Below, one piece after another: positions 55,075 to 61,650 of a stretch of 64,000 nt of DNA. Source of the DNA: a virus; IMG/VR virus record IMGVR_UViG_3300008448_000023, positions 30,413 through 94,412 of that record; one strand, 5' to 3'. How positions within the stretch are numbered: the stretch's first letter is position 1; the number at the start of each line of letters is the position of its first letter. The position numbers and the translations under genes are program-made. The notes under the pieces were generated by a model, which had not been told where the DNA came from, made no database searches, and was given only the letters and a program-made list of their open reading frames with translations.

Positions 55075-56191
55075 AGGCGTTGTCAAATTCTAATTGGCTC
55101 AATAACGGTAAATTTTTTGTTCGTATAACAGTACTGTCACTTAGTTTAAATATCCATCTATTGTCTAATAGACGAATTTTTTTGTGGGTGTATACCATGA
55201 ATTGCCCGCTGTTTTGTTTTTCAGCATTGGCATGGTAATTGCTGTTTTGATCAAATTCGTAGATATAGTCTTTAAGGAACTGTTTATATCCAGGGTACCC
55301 GCGACCACGGTCAAGAATCAAGTCGCTGTGATAGTACATGTAGTTCTCAAAGTCGTCGCATTCAAAAAACCCACTCACACAGTGTTGGTTGTACGATGAT
55401 TGATTCATCAAGAAAGAGTTGTCAGTGACTGAATAGACTTGACTCTTTGCTAGGCTGTAAAAACACCATCTGGCCTCCAGCAGTGTATTGATTGATCTGC
55501 CCGACAATGCAAAATATTTGTCTGCAAACTCAACTAGACTTTGGTCCTGGCTAACTTGATAAAAATAATCTTTCCAGGGCAGATATAGCGCATCGATGCC
55601 AACATTGTCAACAAAGGTCTTGTCAAGACTTGCAGTAAATTCGTCACCGCCGTGTCCAGTAACAAAGTGTCCGTCAAAGTGAGTTTGTAGATATACATCG
55701 CCGCTGATATCCAGCATCTCTATCTGAGGATACTGCTTCTGTAGCAGTTCAAAAAATTCTCTATTTTCGTAGACACTGTGCGGAGAATATAAAATTCTCA
55801 ACCGACTCAGATCCTGAGTATGACGCAAAAATGCTACAACAAGACTTGTACTATCGTGCCCACCGCTCCAGCACAAATTTAATAGTTGATCAAGACCTAG
55901 ATACTGATCAACTCGATTTTTCATCATTTGTTCAAACGACACACAATTTTCGGGCATATGCCAGGGTCTCTGAACTTCGAATTTAAACGGACTTGTTGTT
56001 GTTTGTGTACGATCAACAATGTCTCCAAATGGGATCTTAGAAAATATCGAGTTGATATCTAGCAAATAATTGTATTCAGGGAATCCTTGAATTTTTTTTA
56101 GTCTGCCGACGGGAGAATGAGATATGCCCCGCCAGTCTAAAATTTTTCCAATGTATTCAGGATTTATTGCAGACAACAACGGTAAGGACAT
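55034..56191 (-). CDS. PP-loop asparagine-synthase-like enzyme (2)
   Basis: 385 aa. SGGHDS (109-114) PP-loop and VTGHGGDEF (about 178-184), the second motif of asparagine synthase/beta-lactam synthetase domains. No glutaminase domain. N-terminal 80 residues may be a remnant. Forms an overlapping cassette with the amidinotransferase downstream; together they resemble pairs that build guanidino or amide groups in secondary metabolism. Starts TAATG on the upstream stop. Confidence 0.75.
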   Translation of the reverse strand: MSLPLLSAINPEYIGKILDWRGISHSPVGRLKKIQGFPEYNYLLDINSIFSKIPFGDIVDRTQTTTSPFKFEVQRPWHMPENCVSFEQMMKNRVDQYLGLDQLLNLCWSGGHDSTSLVVAFLRHTQDLSRLRILYSPHSVYENREFFELLQKQYPQIEMLDISGDVYLQTHFDGHFVTGHGGDEFTASLDKTFVDNVGIDALYLPWKDYFYQVSQDQSLVEFADKYFALSGRSINTLLEARWCFYSLAKSQVYSVTDNSFLMNQSSYNQHCVSGFFECDDFENYMYYHSDLILDRGRGYPGYKQFLKDYIYEFDQNSNYHANAEKQNSGQFMVYTHKKIRLLDNRWIFKLSDSTVIRTKNLPLLSQLEFDNAYGNSLDYLFNSPS

Positions 56192-56463
56192 TATGAGTTG
56201 CGGTTAGTGATATGGCGTATTTCGACGCAAAGCATTTCGATGTCAATGTCATCAACATCGTTGGTTTCAAACGCTTGAATTTTTAATATGATCTGAGATT
56301 CAATCTGCGACAATTGTGATAACATACGCAGTCTTCTTTTGACAATTACAGGATCTGTTGCATAATCGATTAACTCGGTCAACAGCGTGTTCCTGTAATT
56401 GTTAACAAGATCGATGAGATTTTTTGTTGTTTTTATTTTGTAGTAGTTAACTTGCCGGATCAT
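56191..56463 (-). CDS. Unknown small helical protein, 90 aa
   Basis: Start of the chain NYYKIKTTKNLIDLVNNYRNTLLTELIDYATDPVIVKRRLRMLSQLSQIESQIILKIQAF: long amphipathic helices, possibly coiled coil, with an acidic tail. No family known. ATGA overlap with the 78-aa gene upstream, TAATG with the gene downstream. Confidence 0.6.
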   Translation of the reverse strand: MIRQVNYYKIKTTKNLIDLVNNYRNTLLTELIDYATDPVIVKRRLRMLSQLSQIESQIILKIQAFETNDVDDIDIEMLCVEIRHITNRNS

Positions 56464-56696
56464 GACTCAGGGTCAACACTTGCACTTGAACACCCAACAC
56501 CTAGTGCAAACGCACACCATTCTTCAGCAGATGCTAAATCAGGCCATGAACGAATAGCAACTTGTCGCGAACCTTCGTCGACAAAATTTATCACTGACTC
56601 AATGCCTTGTGCCTTTAGCTCAGCAATTTTTGCATCGCATGCAGATCTTTGCTCTGCAGTCATTGGCGGTTCCCAAATTACAGTTGTATAACGCAT
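56460..56696 (-). CDS. Unknown small protein, 78 aa
   Basis: RYTTVIWEPPMTAEQRSACDAKIAELKAQGIESVINFVDEGSRQVAIRSWPDLASAEEWCAFAL reads as one alpha/beta domain with a strand-helix-strand order; four Cys. AGGAG lies 7 bases before the ATG and a late-promoter-like box further upstream. Function unknown. Confidence 0.65.
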   Translation of the reverse strand: MRYTTVIWEPPMTAEQRSACDAKIAELKAQGIESVINFVDEGSRQVAIRSWPDLASAEEWCAFALGVGCSSASVDPES

Positions 56697-56716
56697 TTAA
56701 ATTCTCCTAATATTCT

Positions 56717-56724
56717 TATTTATG
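56717..56724 (-). promoter_or_regulatory. Near-consensus T4-type late promoter (CATAAATA)
   Basis: Seven of eight bases match TATAAATA on the minus strand, 20 bases ahead of the ATG of the 78-aa gene. Lower confidence because one base differs. Confidence 0.4.
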
Positions 56725-56725
56725 G

Positions 56726-57196
56726 CTATGCTGCTCTCAGACCCTTGAATCGGTCGGCAGCATAGCTGGCAGCAAACGCTTCGGGCTTGACAAAAGGCAC
56801 AACATTGCACACACCTTTGATATAGCCCACAGCCTGACTAATAACACAGCTAGAACCATGTAGTTCGTTAGGGTTGATGTCCAAGTGAACTTCAACGTGT
56901 CGGTCATCCAGAACTTCGGCCAGCTTGAGATACAGTTCTGAAACCTTGTACACTTCGGTCATGAGTCGCATGGCAGGCTTGCCAGGCTTGGTGTCCCACA
57001 CACGTTCGCGATGTACTTCGCCAAACAGTTTGCAACCGTTGTTGCCGTTGATGTGTACCACAATGGCCAGCACATAGTCAGCATGCCATTCGCCGTTGAC
57101 CTTGAGTCGTTCTGAATCACAACCCAGATAAATCTTGGTCTCCGGGCCTTGCGCTTCGATAAATGACTTGACTTCTTCTAGGTCGATTTTTTTCAT
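56726..57196 (-). CDS. RNase H-like fold protein (DUF458/YkuK-like)
   Basis: 156 aa from ATG 57196, placed 20 bases after the CCA end of tRNA-Leu; the longer frame runs through the tRNA and is rejected. TKIYLGCDSERL (strand with Asp), YVLAIVVHING, RLMTEVYKVSELYLKLAEVLDDRHVEVHLDINPNE, SCVISQAVGYIKG and VPFVKPEAFAASYAAD match the YkuK/DUF458 pattern with conserved Asp and Glu residues. Possibly RNA or DNA binding; no proven activity. Confidence 0.72.
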   Translation of the reverse strand: MKKIDLEEVKSFIEAQGPETKIYLGCDSERLKVNGEWHADYVLAIVVHINGNNGCKLFGEVHRERVWDTKPGKPAMRLMTEVYKVSELYLKLAEVLDDRHVEVHLDINPNELHGSSCVISQAVGYIKGVCNVVPFVKPEAFAASYAADRFKGLRAA

Positions 57197-57216
57197 ACTA
57201 ATTCTTTCAAAAAACT

Positions 57217-57293
57217 TGGTGCTCCGGGTGGGACTCGAACCCACAAAATCTGGATTTTGAATCCAGCACGTATACCAATTCCATCACCAGAGC
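57217..57293 (-). tRNA. tRNA-Leu (CAA)
   Basis: Acceptor GCTCTGG/CCGGAGC, anticodon stem CTGGA/TCCAG with loop TTCAAAA, T-arm GTGGG/CCCAC with TTCGAGT, encoded ACCA end. The variable region has only 5 nt, unlike normal Leu tRNAs, which have a long arm. Last tRNA of the array. Confidence 0.88.
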
Positions 57294-57302
57294 TATTGTA
57301 AT

Positions 57303-57518
57303 TTATGCACGATCTCGACGTGCTGAGCCAATTCGGCTGGCTTTGTTCCAATCGTAGGCCACGCCATCGGGACACATGCCATCTCGTATACTGTCTACTC
57401 CAAATAGACCGCAGACTTCAAAGTCGGTGCCTTGAATGGTAACAAACTGGTTCAACAGTCGGGCATGTGCCATTGCTGACTCCAGATCAGCAAATTCTAA
57501 TTCATTTATTTTGTACAT
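57303..57518 (-). CDS. Small conserved phage protein, 71 aa
   Basis: YKINELEFADLESAMAHARLLNQFVTIQGTDFEVCGLFGVDSIRDG is a beta-alpha-beta sequence with a FEVCGLFGV block I associate with hypothetical proteins of T4-like phages. Own promoter directly upstream. Function unknown. Confidence 0.7.
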   Translation of the reverse strand: MYKINELEFADLESAMAHARLLNQFVTIQGTDFEVCGLFGVDSIRDGMCPDGVAYDWNKASRIGSARRDRA

Positions 57519-57523
57519 AGCTT

Positions 57524-57552
57524 ATTATATAATCTTTTTAATTCATAGTCAA
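57524..57552 (-). promoter_or_regulatory. Sigma70-type promoter for 71-aa gene
   Basis: TTGACT, 17-base spacer, TATAAT; the -10 ends 6 bases before the ATG, so the message would be nearly leaderless. Confidence 0.8.
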
Positions 57553-57554
57553 CG

Positions 57555-57735
57555 ATAAAAACTGCAAACAAACCGGTTTCGCTAGGGCGTGTGGCTGAAC
57601 GCCAATCGACAATAGATTGGCTTATCACCGGCAACAACCATGGGCCTCTCACCCATGCACCTGGACCAGTAGATGTACATCACTGCACAGAGCTGTCTGG
57701 GGGATTGCCCCTACACGTTTTTTTGCTTGCAAAAT
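57555..57735. other. Folded non-coding block within tRNA array
   Basis: No convincing ORF. Consecutive perfect hairpins: GGCGT/ACGCC (57586-57603), GCCAATC/GATTGGC (57601-57621), CATGGG/CCCATG (57639-57657), GGGG-GCCCC near 57700-57711, plus the palindromes AAACCGGTTT and GATGTACATC. It does not fold as a tRNA. It might be a small RNA read from the minus strand with the tRNAs; which strand is used cannot be told. Confidence 0.4.
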
Positions 57736-57807
57736 TGGCGGGTTCTTCAGGAATTGAACCTTCAACTCCAAGGATTGGACCCTTGAGAGATCAGCCAGAG
57801 TGAACCC
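57736..57807 (-). tRNA. Degenerate tRNA-like gene, anticodon loop CCA (Trp-like)
   Basis: Anticodon stem CAAGG/CCTTG with loop GTCCAAT is perfect and an encoded GCCA end is present, but the acceptor has one mismatch (A7:A66), the T-stem only three pairs and the D-arm cannot form. A normal tRNA-Trp(CCA) exists at 62032, so this may be a decaying copy or an unusual tRNA. Confidence 0.45.
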
Positions 57808-57814
57808 ATAAATT

Positions 57815-57898
57815 TGGTACCCCAGATGGGACTCGAACCCACACACCTTTCGGCACTGCCACCTCAAGACAGCGTGTCTACCATTCCACCACCGGGGC
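57815..57898 (-). tRNA. tRNA-Leu (GAG)
   Basis: Type II tRNA with a long variable arm (TGCCGAAAGGTGTG), anticodon loop TTGAGGT, stem CTGTC/GGCAG, encoded ACCA end. Reads CUU/CUC. Confidence 0.92.
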
Positions 57899-57904
57899 AA
57901 TATT

Positions 57905-57978
57905 TGGTAGGTCATAACGGTATCGATCCGCTGTATCTTGGATGTCGACCAAGCGCTCTACCTTTGAGCTAATGACCT
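57905..57978 (-). tRNA. tRNA-Val (GAC), C33 variant
   Basis: Perfect AGGTCAT/ATGACCT acceptor, stem CTTGG/CCAAG, loop TCGACAT. Position 33 is C instead of the near-universal U, and the T-loop starts with A. Encoded ACCA end. Anticodon assigned from the 7-nt loop. Confidence 0.8.
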
Positions 57979-58028
57979 AAGTGTGCTGACTACTTGTCCT
58001 ATTGTACTCCGTCAGCAAAGGAGAATGC

Positions 58029-58103
58029 TGGTGTCCCCGACCAGAATCGAACTGATATTTTGTTCTTAGGAGGAACCGGTTCTGTCCATTGAACTACAGG
58101 GAC
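58029..58103 (-). tRNA. tRNA-Arg (CCT)
   Basis: Acceptor GTCCCTG/CGGGGAC, anticodon loop CTCCTAA, one mismatch at the base of the anticodon stem, encoded ACCA end. Reads AGG. Confidence 0.88.
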
Positions 58104-58109
58104 TCGTGA

Positions 58110-58289
58110 TCAGCTTTGGCTGTTTATTTCACGCAAACTATCCCGGCGAATCAAGAATCTGCGAGTTTCGCCCTCACGACGCACACTCAGGAACTCATGT
58201 CCTTGGAGTGTTCGAACCATGCGAACGTTATCGCAGATATAGCGCTCAAGTGTGATCTTGTTTTCAAATAGTCGTGTTTTATTTTCCAT
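58110..58289 (-). CDS. Small basic protein inside tRNA array, 59 aa
   Basis: ATG at 58289 with AAGGA seven bases upstream; the GTG just before it is rejected. ENKTRLFENKITLERYICDNVRMVRTLQGHEFLSVRREGETRRFLIRRDSLREI: Arg-rich, alpha/beta. Could bind RNA, but that is only suggested by charge and place. Ends 6 bases before tRNA-Arg(CCT). Confidence 0.65.
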   Translation of the reverse strand: MENKTRLFENKITLERYICDNVRMVRTLQGHEFLSVRREGETRRFLIRRDSLREINSQS

Positions 58290-58314
58290 CACAGTTTCCT
58301 TTGCACTTACTTAT

Positions 58315-58406
58315 TGGCGGAAAGCAGAGGAGTCGAACCCCATCCCTGTTAAGAGAACCTGGTTTTCAAGGCCAGTCGCAGGACCATCCCCGCTGCATTA
58401 CTTTCC
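58315..58406 (-). tRNA. tRNA-Ser (TGA)
   Basis: Type II tRNA, 92 nt, acceptor GGAAAGT/GCTTTCC, loop CTTGAAA, long variable arm, encoded GCCA end. Reads UCA and related codons. Confidence 0.92.
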
Positions 58407-58413
58407 GTTTGAT

Positions 58414-58491
58414 TGGAGCACAGGGTGAGATTTGAACTCACGGTTTTAGGGATTTGCAATCCCTTGCGTTGGGCCACTCCGCCACCTGTGC
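58414..58491 (-). tRNA. tRNA-Cys (GCA)
   Basis: Acceptor GCACAGG/CCTGTGC, stem AGGGA/TCCCT, loop TTGCAAA, discriminator U followed by CCA as expected for Cys. Confidence 0.92.
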
Positions 58492-58497
58492 ATAGAT

Positions 58498-58571
58498 TGG
58501 TCTCGGTAGCAGGAATCGAACCTACGCTCGAACGTCCCAAACGTTCAGTGATACCATTTCACCATACCGAG
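58498..58571 (-). tRNA. tRNA-Pro (TGG)
   Basis: Acceptor CTCGGTA/TACCGAG, stem GAACG/CGTTC, loop TTTGGGA, encoded ACCA end. Confidence 0.92.
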
Positions 58572-58576
58572 AAATA

Positions 58577-58726
58577 TTAACTGGGAATCATTCTAGGCAA
58601 AAAGGGCACTGCTCTGGGCCCATGCCGCTGTTGCAACAGCAAGCGAGCTTCCTGAGCGTCGTTCGCGCCCACACGGTCTGTGAACTCACGACCGTTGACT
58701 CTTACAGTTGCTTCGAATAATTTCAT
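58577..58726 (-). CDS. Tiny basic protein inside tRNA array, 49 aa
   Basis: ATG AAA TTA to TAA between tRNA-Val(TAC) and tRNA-Pro. MKLFEATVRVNGREFTDRV then ANDAQEARLLLQQRHGPRAVPF: a strand-turn-strand start with helical, Arg-rich tail. Only a weak GAAAGAC ribosome site. No family known; coding supported by codon-level sense and lack of tRNA structure. Confidence 0.55.
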   Translation of the reverse strand: MKLFEATVRVNGREFTDRVGANDAQEARLLLQQRHGPRAVPFLPRMIPS

Positions 58727-58742
58727 ACTGTCTTTCAAAATT

Positions 58743-58817
58743 TGGTACCTGGACACGGTTTCGAACCGCGGACCCTCTCCGTGTAAAGGAGACGCTCTAC
58801 CCCTGAGCTATCCAGGC
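58743..58817 (-). tRNA. tRNA-Val (TAC)
   Basis: Stem TCTCC/GGAGA, loop TTTACAC, acceptor GCCTGGA/TCCAGGT with a G1:U72 pair, encoded ACCA end. Confidence 0.92.
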
Positions 58818-58819
58818 AA

Positions 58820-59005
58820 TTATGCTTTTGTATCAACCTTGGGGTTGTAGTGCGTGGGCACTAGCTCGCCCACTCGATTATACAGATATTGCACAACTTC
58901 AATGTATTTTCTATTAGTCACAGGATCCAGCACAGTGCTATACAAAGTGGTTCGATATATGTTGTTGACTATGTCTCTTACTGCTGATGTGCTTTCGACT
59001 ATCAT
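58820..59005 (-). CDS. Small protein inside tRNA array, 61 aa
   Basis: AAGGA seven bases before the ATG. Sequence IVESTSAVRDIVNNIYRTTLYSTVLDPVTNRKYIEVVQYLYNRVGELVPTHY; two short helices flanking a TNRKYIEVV strand. Ends 2 bases before tRNA-Val(TAC), so transcript cleavage would separate them. Function unknown. Confidence 0.62.
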   Translation of the reverse strand: MIVESTSAVRDIVNNIYRTTLYSTVLDPVTNRKYIEVVQYLYNRVGELVPTHYNPKVDTKA

Positions 59006-59017
59006 GCTATAATCCTT

Positions 59018-59091
59018 TGGAGCGGGGTAGGGGAATCGAACCCCTCGCTTTAGCTTGGAAGGCTAAGGTATTACCACTATACGAACCCCGC
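59018..59091 (-). tRNA. tRNA-Gly (TCC)
   Basis: Acceptor GCGGGGT/ACCCCGC, stem TTAGC/GCTAA, loop CTTCCAA, encoded TCCA end. Confidence 0.92.
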
Positions 59092-59103
59092 AATAAATAC
59101 TGG

Positions 59104-59274
59104 ATGCAACAACGTGACTTCTTTGCTGCCAACGGATGGGCTCACATACACCTATCAGTCAACCACAATGCATCTGTGTGCTACATCTTTGTCAATGATA
59201 TTTACAACGAACGCCTGACCATGCGATATTTTACCAACATGGCTGACGCATTGAATTTCATTGAAAACATCTAA
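59104..59274 (+). CDS. Small plus-strand protein, 56 aa, before radical SAM gene
   Basis: MQQRDFFAANGWAHIHLSVNHNASVCYIFVNDIYNERLTMRYFTNMADALNFIEN looks like a small beta-alpha domain. No clear ribosome site; a AATAAATA box (one mismatch to the late promoter) sits 4 bases upstream, implying a leaderless message if used. Four bases separate it from the radical SAM start. Divergent from the tRNA genes. Confidence 0.5.
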   Translation: MQQRDFFAANGWAHIHLSVNHNASVCYIFVNDIYNERLTMRYFTNMADALNFIENI

Positions 59275-59278
59275 CTGC

Positions 59279-60436
59279 ATGACAGATCAAACAAACTATT
59301 GTTCGCTACCTTTTAAGGGCATGCAAATTGACGGAGATGGCGGAATCAAGCCTTGTTGTTTGTACAAACCATTTCTCGATCCTACTATAAAACAATACCA
59401 CATAACCGACTATGACCAATGGCGTAGTCAGTCATTGACTAAAATTCAACGTCATGTGATCGACAACACTGTTGATACAGGATGTAATCATTGCATAAAT
59501 TCTACTTCAATACCGCATCCTTTGCGACAAGTCGCCAATGGGTTTTTCAAGCATCAGCCCAGGTATCAGGCCAGTGCAACGCCAGAATGGCTAGAAATAC
59601 GCTTTGGAAATTTTTGCAACCTCAAATGTATAATGTGCACTCCTTCAAACAGTAGCCAAATTGAACAGGAATATCAGACCAATACAGCACCGTACAACAA
59701 ACTGGGAATCTCATACCCCGGGGCAATTCAAAAGTTTGACAATGTTGCTAAAAACTGGTGGGAAGATCCTGACACCTTTAATAGAGTAATCGTTATATTG
59801 AATCGTGCTCGCTATGTAAACTTTTCCGGCGGCGAACCACTGATAATGCCGCAACTTTACCGAGTGTTGGATGCATTAAATGCAGATTGCATGATCACAT
59901 TCAACACCAACTTGACTAGACTGTCTGATCGAGTAGTCAATGACTTGAAAAAATTCAAGAAAGTGATATTGCAAGTTAGCCTAGACGGCATTGACGATCA
60001 TCAAGAATGGATCCGATGGAACAGCCGCTGGGCAGACATTGATCGCAACATCAATACTGTATGTGGCACTAAAAACATAACAGTGAGCTTCAGTTACTTG
60101 TTACAACACACCACTGTGTATACCTGGCCCGCGCTGTGGAAATATCTACAACCTCTGAACAAAGAAGTTATGATATTACCTGTATACGAAAAAACTATTG
60201 GGCAAGGTGTGCTGACACAAAATTCTGTATCGCCAGAGGATATGCACAAGTTCAAAACCTGGGTTGAACACAATCCTGGTCCGCATGATCACACACTACA
60301 GCAGTGGATCAGCAACTATGAGTTTGATGCCAAACTGCATCAAGAATTTCAAGACTATGTCAACATGCTGGATCGCATACGCGGCGGCAACTTTGCTCGC
60401 ACGTTTGATCCCAGCTGGCAACTTGGCGGGTCCTGA
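59279..60436 (+). CDS. Radical SAM protein with N-terminal auxiliary Cys cluster (8)
   Basis: 385 aa. C8 (YCSLPFKG), C26-C27 (KPCC), C69 and C72 (GCNHC) then SAM motif C113-NLK-C117-IM-C120 and NFSGGEPLIM. Belongs to the PW/PCC subfamily of the island 35 kb away, though PW is PF here. Lies alone on the plus strand inside the minus-strand tRNA array; its last 13 bases overlap the 3' end of tRNA-Arg(TCG). Suggests insertion or relocation. Confidence 0.8.
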   Translation: MTDQTNYCSLPFKGMQIDGDGGIKPCCLYKPFLDPTIKQYHITDYDQWRSQSLTKIQRHVIDNTVDTGCNHCINSTSIPHPLRQVANGFFKHQPRYQASATPEWLEIRFGNFCNLKCIMCTPSNSSQIEQEYQTNTAPYNKLGISYPGAIQKFDNVAKNWWEDPDTFNRVIVILNRARYVNFSGGEPLIMPQLYRVLDALNADCMITFNTNLTRLSDRVVNDLKKFKKVILQVSLDGIDDHQEWIRWNSRWADIDRNINTVCGTKNITVSFSYLLQHTTVYTWPALWKYLQPLNKEVMILPVYEKTIGQGVLTQNSVSPEDMHKFKTWVEHNPGPHDHTLQQWISNYEFDAKLHQEFQDYVNMLDRIRGGNFARTFDPSWQLGGS

Positions 60437-60498
60437 GAGGATCGAACTCCCACCCTCGGTTTCGAAGACCGAGATGATATCCATTTCACCAAAGACCC
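60424..60498 (-). tRNA. tRNA-Arg (TCG)
   Basis: Acceptor GGGTCTT/AGGACCC, stem TCGGT/ACCGA, loop CTTCGAA, encoded GCCA end. The 3' acceptor overlaps the stop region of the radical SAM gene on the other strand. Confidence 0.9.
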
Positions 60499-60499
60499 A

Positions 60500-60574
60500 T
60501 GGTGGTTGTAGTTGGTATCGATCCAACCTCCTCGGCTTATGAAGCCGGTGCGCATCCGTCTACGCCATACAACC
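60500..60574 (-). tRNA. tRNA-Met/Ile2 (CAT), elongator type
   Basis: Acceptor GGTTGTA/TACAACC fully paired (G1:C72), loop TTCATAA, encoded ACCA end. With a paired first base it is not an initiator. Could be elongator Met or lysidine-modified Ile(CAU); the sequence alone does not decide. Confidence 0.88.
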
Positions 60575-60583
60575 CGAACTGTT

Positions 60584-60658
60584 TGGGGTATCCAACGAGA
60601 ATCGAACTCGTGATAGCGGAATCACAACCCGCGGTTTTACCACTAAACTATGGACACC
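60584..60658 (-). tRNA. tRNA-His (GTG)
   Basis: Extra 5' G(-1) facing C73, the His identity pair; acceptor GTGTCCA/TGGATAC, loop TTGTGAT, CCA encoded. Confidence 0.92.
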
Positions 60659-60740
60659 ATATAGAAACACACTATCCTGGACTGACTACTTGGGCACGGG
60701 CTTTGCTAAAAAGCGATACCGTCCGTAATGTGTTTTTATA

Positions 60741-60815
60741 TGGTAGGGGCACAGAGAGTCGAACTCTGATTTACCGGTTAAAAGCCGGCTATTCTAGCCA
60801 TTGAATTATACCCCC
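60741..60815 (-). tRNA. tRNA-Lys (TTT)
   Basis: Loop CTTTTAA, stem GCCGG/CCGGT, acceptor GGGGGTA/TGCCCCT, encoded ACCA end. Confidence 0.9.
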
Positions 60816-60818
60816 ATA

Positions 60819-60894
60819 TGGTCCCTCCGGTGAGATTTGAACTCACACTTCTCGGATTAAGAGTCCGGTATGCTACCGTAACATCTCGAAGGGA
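60819..60894 (-). tRNA. tRNA-Lys (CTT)
   Basis: Loop CTCTTAA, acceptor TCCCTTC/GGAGGGA, one mismatch at the end of the anticodon stem, encoded ACCA end. Reads AAG. Confidence 0.88.
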
Positions 60895-61003
60895 TGGATC
60901 GTAACAGTTGTCTTTTACGTGCCATCCAGGACCATACGGGGGTCTAGGATGACACTAACGTTTGCCTCGTTTCATGTCATTACCTCTTTGTGTTAAAAAT
61001 GTT

Positions 61004-61032
61004 ATTATACAACAATCGCAGTTTGTTGTCAA
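61004..61032 (-). promoter_or_regulatory. Sigma70-type promoter inside tRNA array
   Basis: TTGACA, 17-base spacer, TATAAT, the best consensus match of the set. Transcribes the downstream half of the array beginning with tRNA-Lys(CTT), after a leader of about 110 bases. Confidence 0.85.
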
Positions 61033-61037
61033 CTGTT

Positions 61038-61115
61038 TGGTGCGTCCCGAGGAATTCGAATCCCCAACCTCACGGCTTCGTAGGCCGGTGTTCTATCCAG
61101 TTGAACTAGAGACGC
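61038..61115 (-). tRNA. tRNA-Arg (ACG)
   Basis: Loop CTACGAA, stem CCGGC/GCCGT with one mismatch, acceptor GCGTCTC/GGGACGC, encoded ACCA end. A34 is expected to become inosine. Confidence 0.9.
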
Positions 61116-61121
61116 ATTGAG

Positions 61122-61192
61122 TGGCCCCGGTGGGAGGAATCGAACCTCCATTGGTTGTATACGGACCGTGTTCCCATTACACTACAACCGGG
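61122..61192 (-). tRNA. tRNA-like gene with weak anticodon stem (possibly Ile TAT)
   Basis: D-arm GTGT/ACAC and T-arm GGAGG/CCTCC (TTCGATT) are good and GCCA is encoded, but the anticodon stem has only three pairs (GGT/ACC) around CCGTATACA. Centring the loop gives TAT with G at position 33. The decoding assignment is uncertain; it may be a pseudogene. Confidence 0.5.
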
Positions 61193-61199
61193 ATTGAAT

Positions 61200-61275
61200 T
61201 GGTGCCACGAGCTGGACTCGAACCAGCCACACACAGATTTTCAGTCTGCTGCTCTACCTGATGAGCTACCGCGGC
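61200..61275 (-). tRNA. tRNA-Phe (GAA)
   Basis: Loop CTGAAAA, stem GCAGA/TCTGT, acceptor GCCGCGG/TCGTGGC, encoded ACCA end. Confidence 0.92.
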
Positions 61276-61283
61276 GTTGAAAT

Positions 61284-61360
61284 TGGTCTCCGTAGCAGGG
61301 TTCGAACCTGCGACCCCAAGTCCCCCAGACTTGTGCGCTACCGGGCTGCGCTATACGAAG
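61284..61360 (-). tRNA. tRNA-Pro (GGG)
   Basis: Stem CAAGT/ACTTG, loop CTGGGGG, acceptor CTTCGTA/TACGGAG, encoded ACCA end. Confidence 0.92.
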
Positions 61361-61410
61361 ATAAAAAGTCCAGTGACCTAGCTCGTCAAGGGAGAGTATA
61401 GACTTGCGAG

Positions 61411-61486
61411 TGGTGCTCTCAACGTGATTCGAACACGTGACCTTACCCTTACCAAGGGTACGCTCTACCACTAGAGCTATGAGAGC
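61411..61486 (-). tRNA. tRNA-Thr (GGT)
   Basis: Stem TACCC/GGGTA, loop TTGGTAA, acceptor GCTCTCA/TGAGAGC, encoded ACCA end. Confidence 0.92.
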
Positions 61487-61489
61487 GAT

Positions 61490-61563
61490 TGGAGCGGGAT
61501 AGGAGAATCGAACTCCTAACTAAACCTTGGCAAGGTTTCGTTTGACCATTAAACTAATCCCGC
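61490..61563 (-). tRNA. tRNA-Gly (GCC)
   Basis: Stem AAACC/GGTTT, loop TTGCCAA, acceptor GCGGGAT/ATCCCGC, encoded TCCA end. Confidence 0.92.
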
Positions 61564-61568
61564 ATTTT

Positions 61569-61643
61569 TGGCTCCCCAGGGTGGGATCGAACCACCGACC
61601 AAGAGATTAACAGTCTCCTGCGCTACCGCTACGCTACTAGGGA
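61569..61643 (-). tRNA. tRNA-Asn (GTT)
   Basis: Loop CTGTTAA, stem GGAGA/TCTCT, acceptor TCCCTAG/CTGGGGA, encoded GCCA end. Confidence 0.92.
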
Positions 61644-61650
61644 ATATGTT

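Noticed and set aside
60955-60975. Six-codon ORF (MKRGKR) behind an AAAGAGG site in the tRNA leader
   Set aside because: Too short to support; an alternative ATG there stops after two codons. It may be a leader peptide but nothing shows it.
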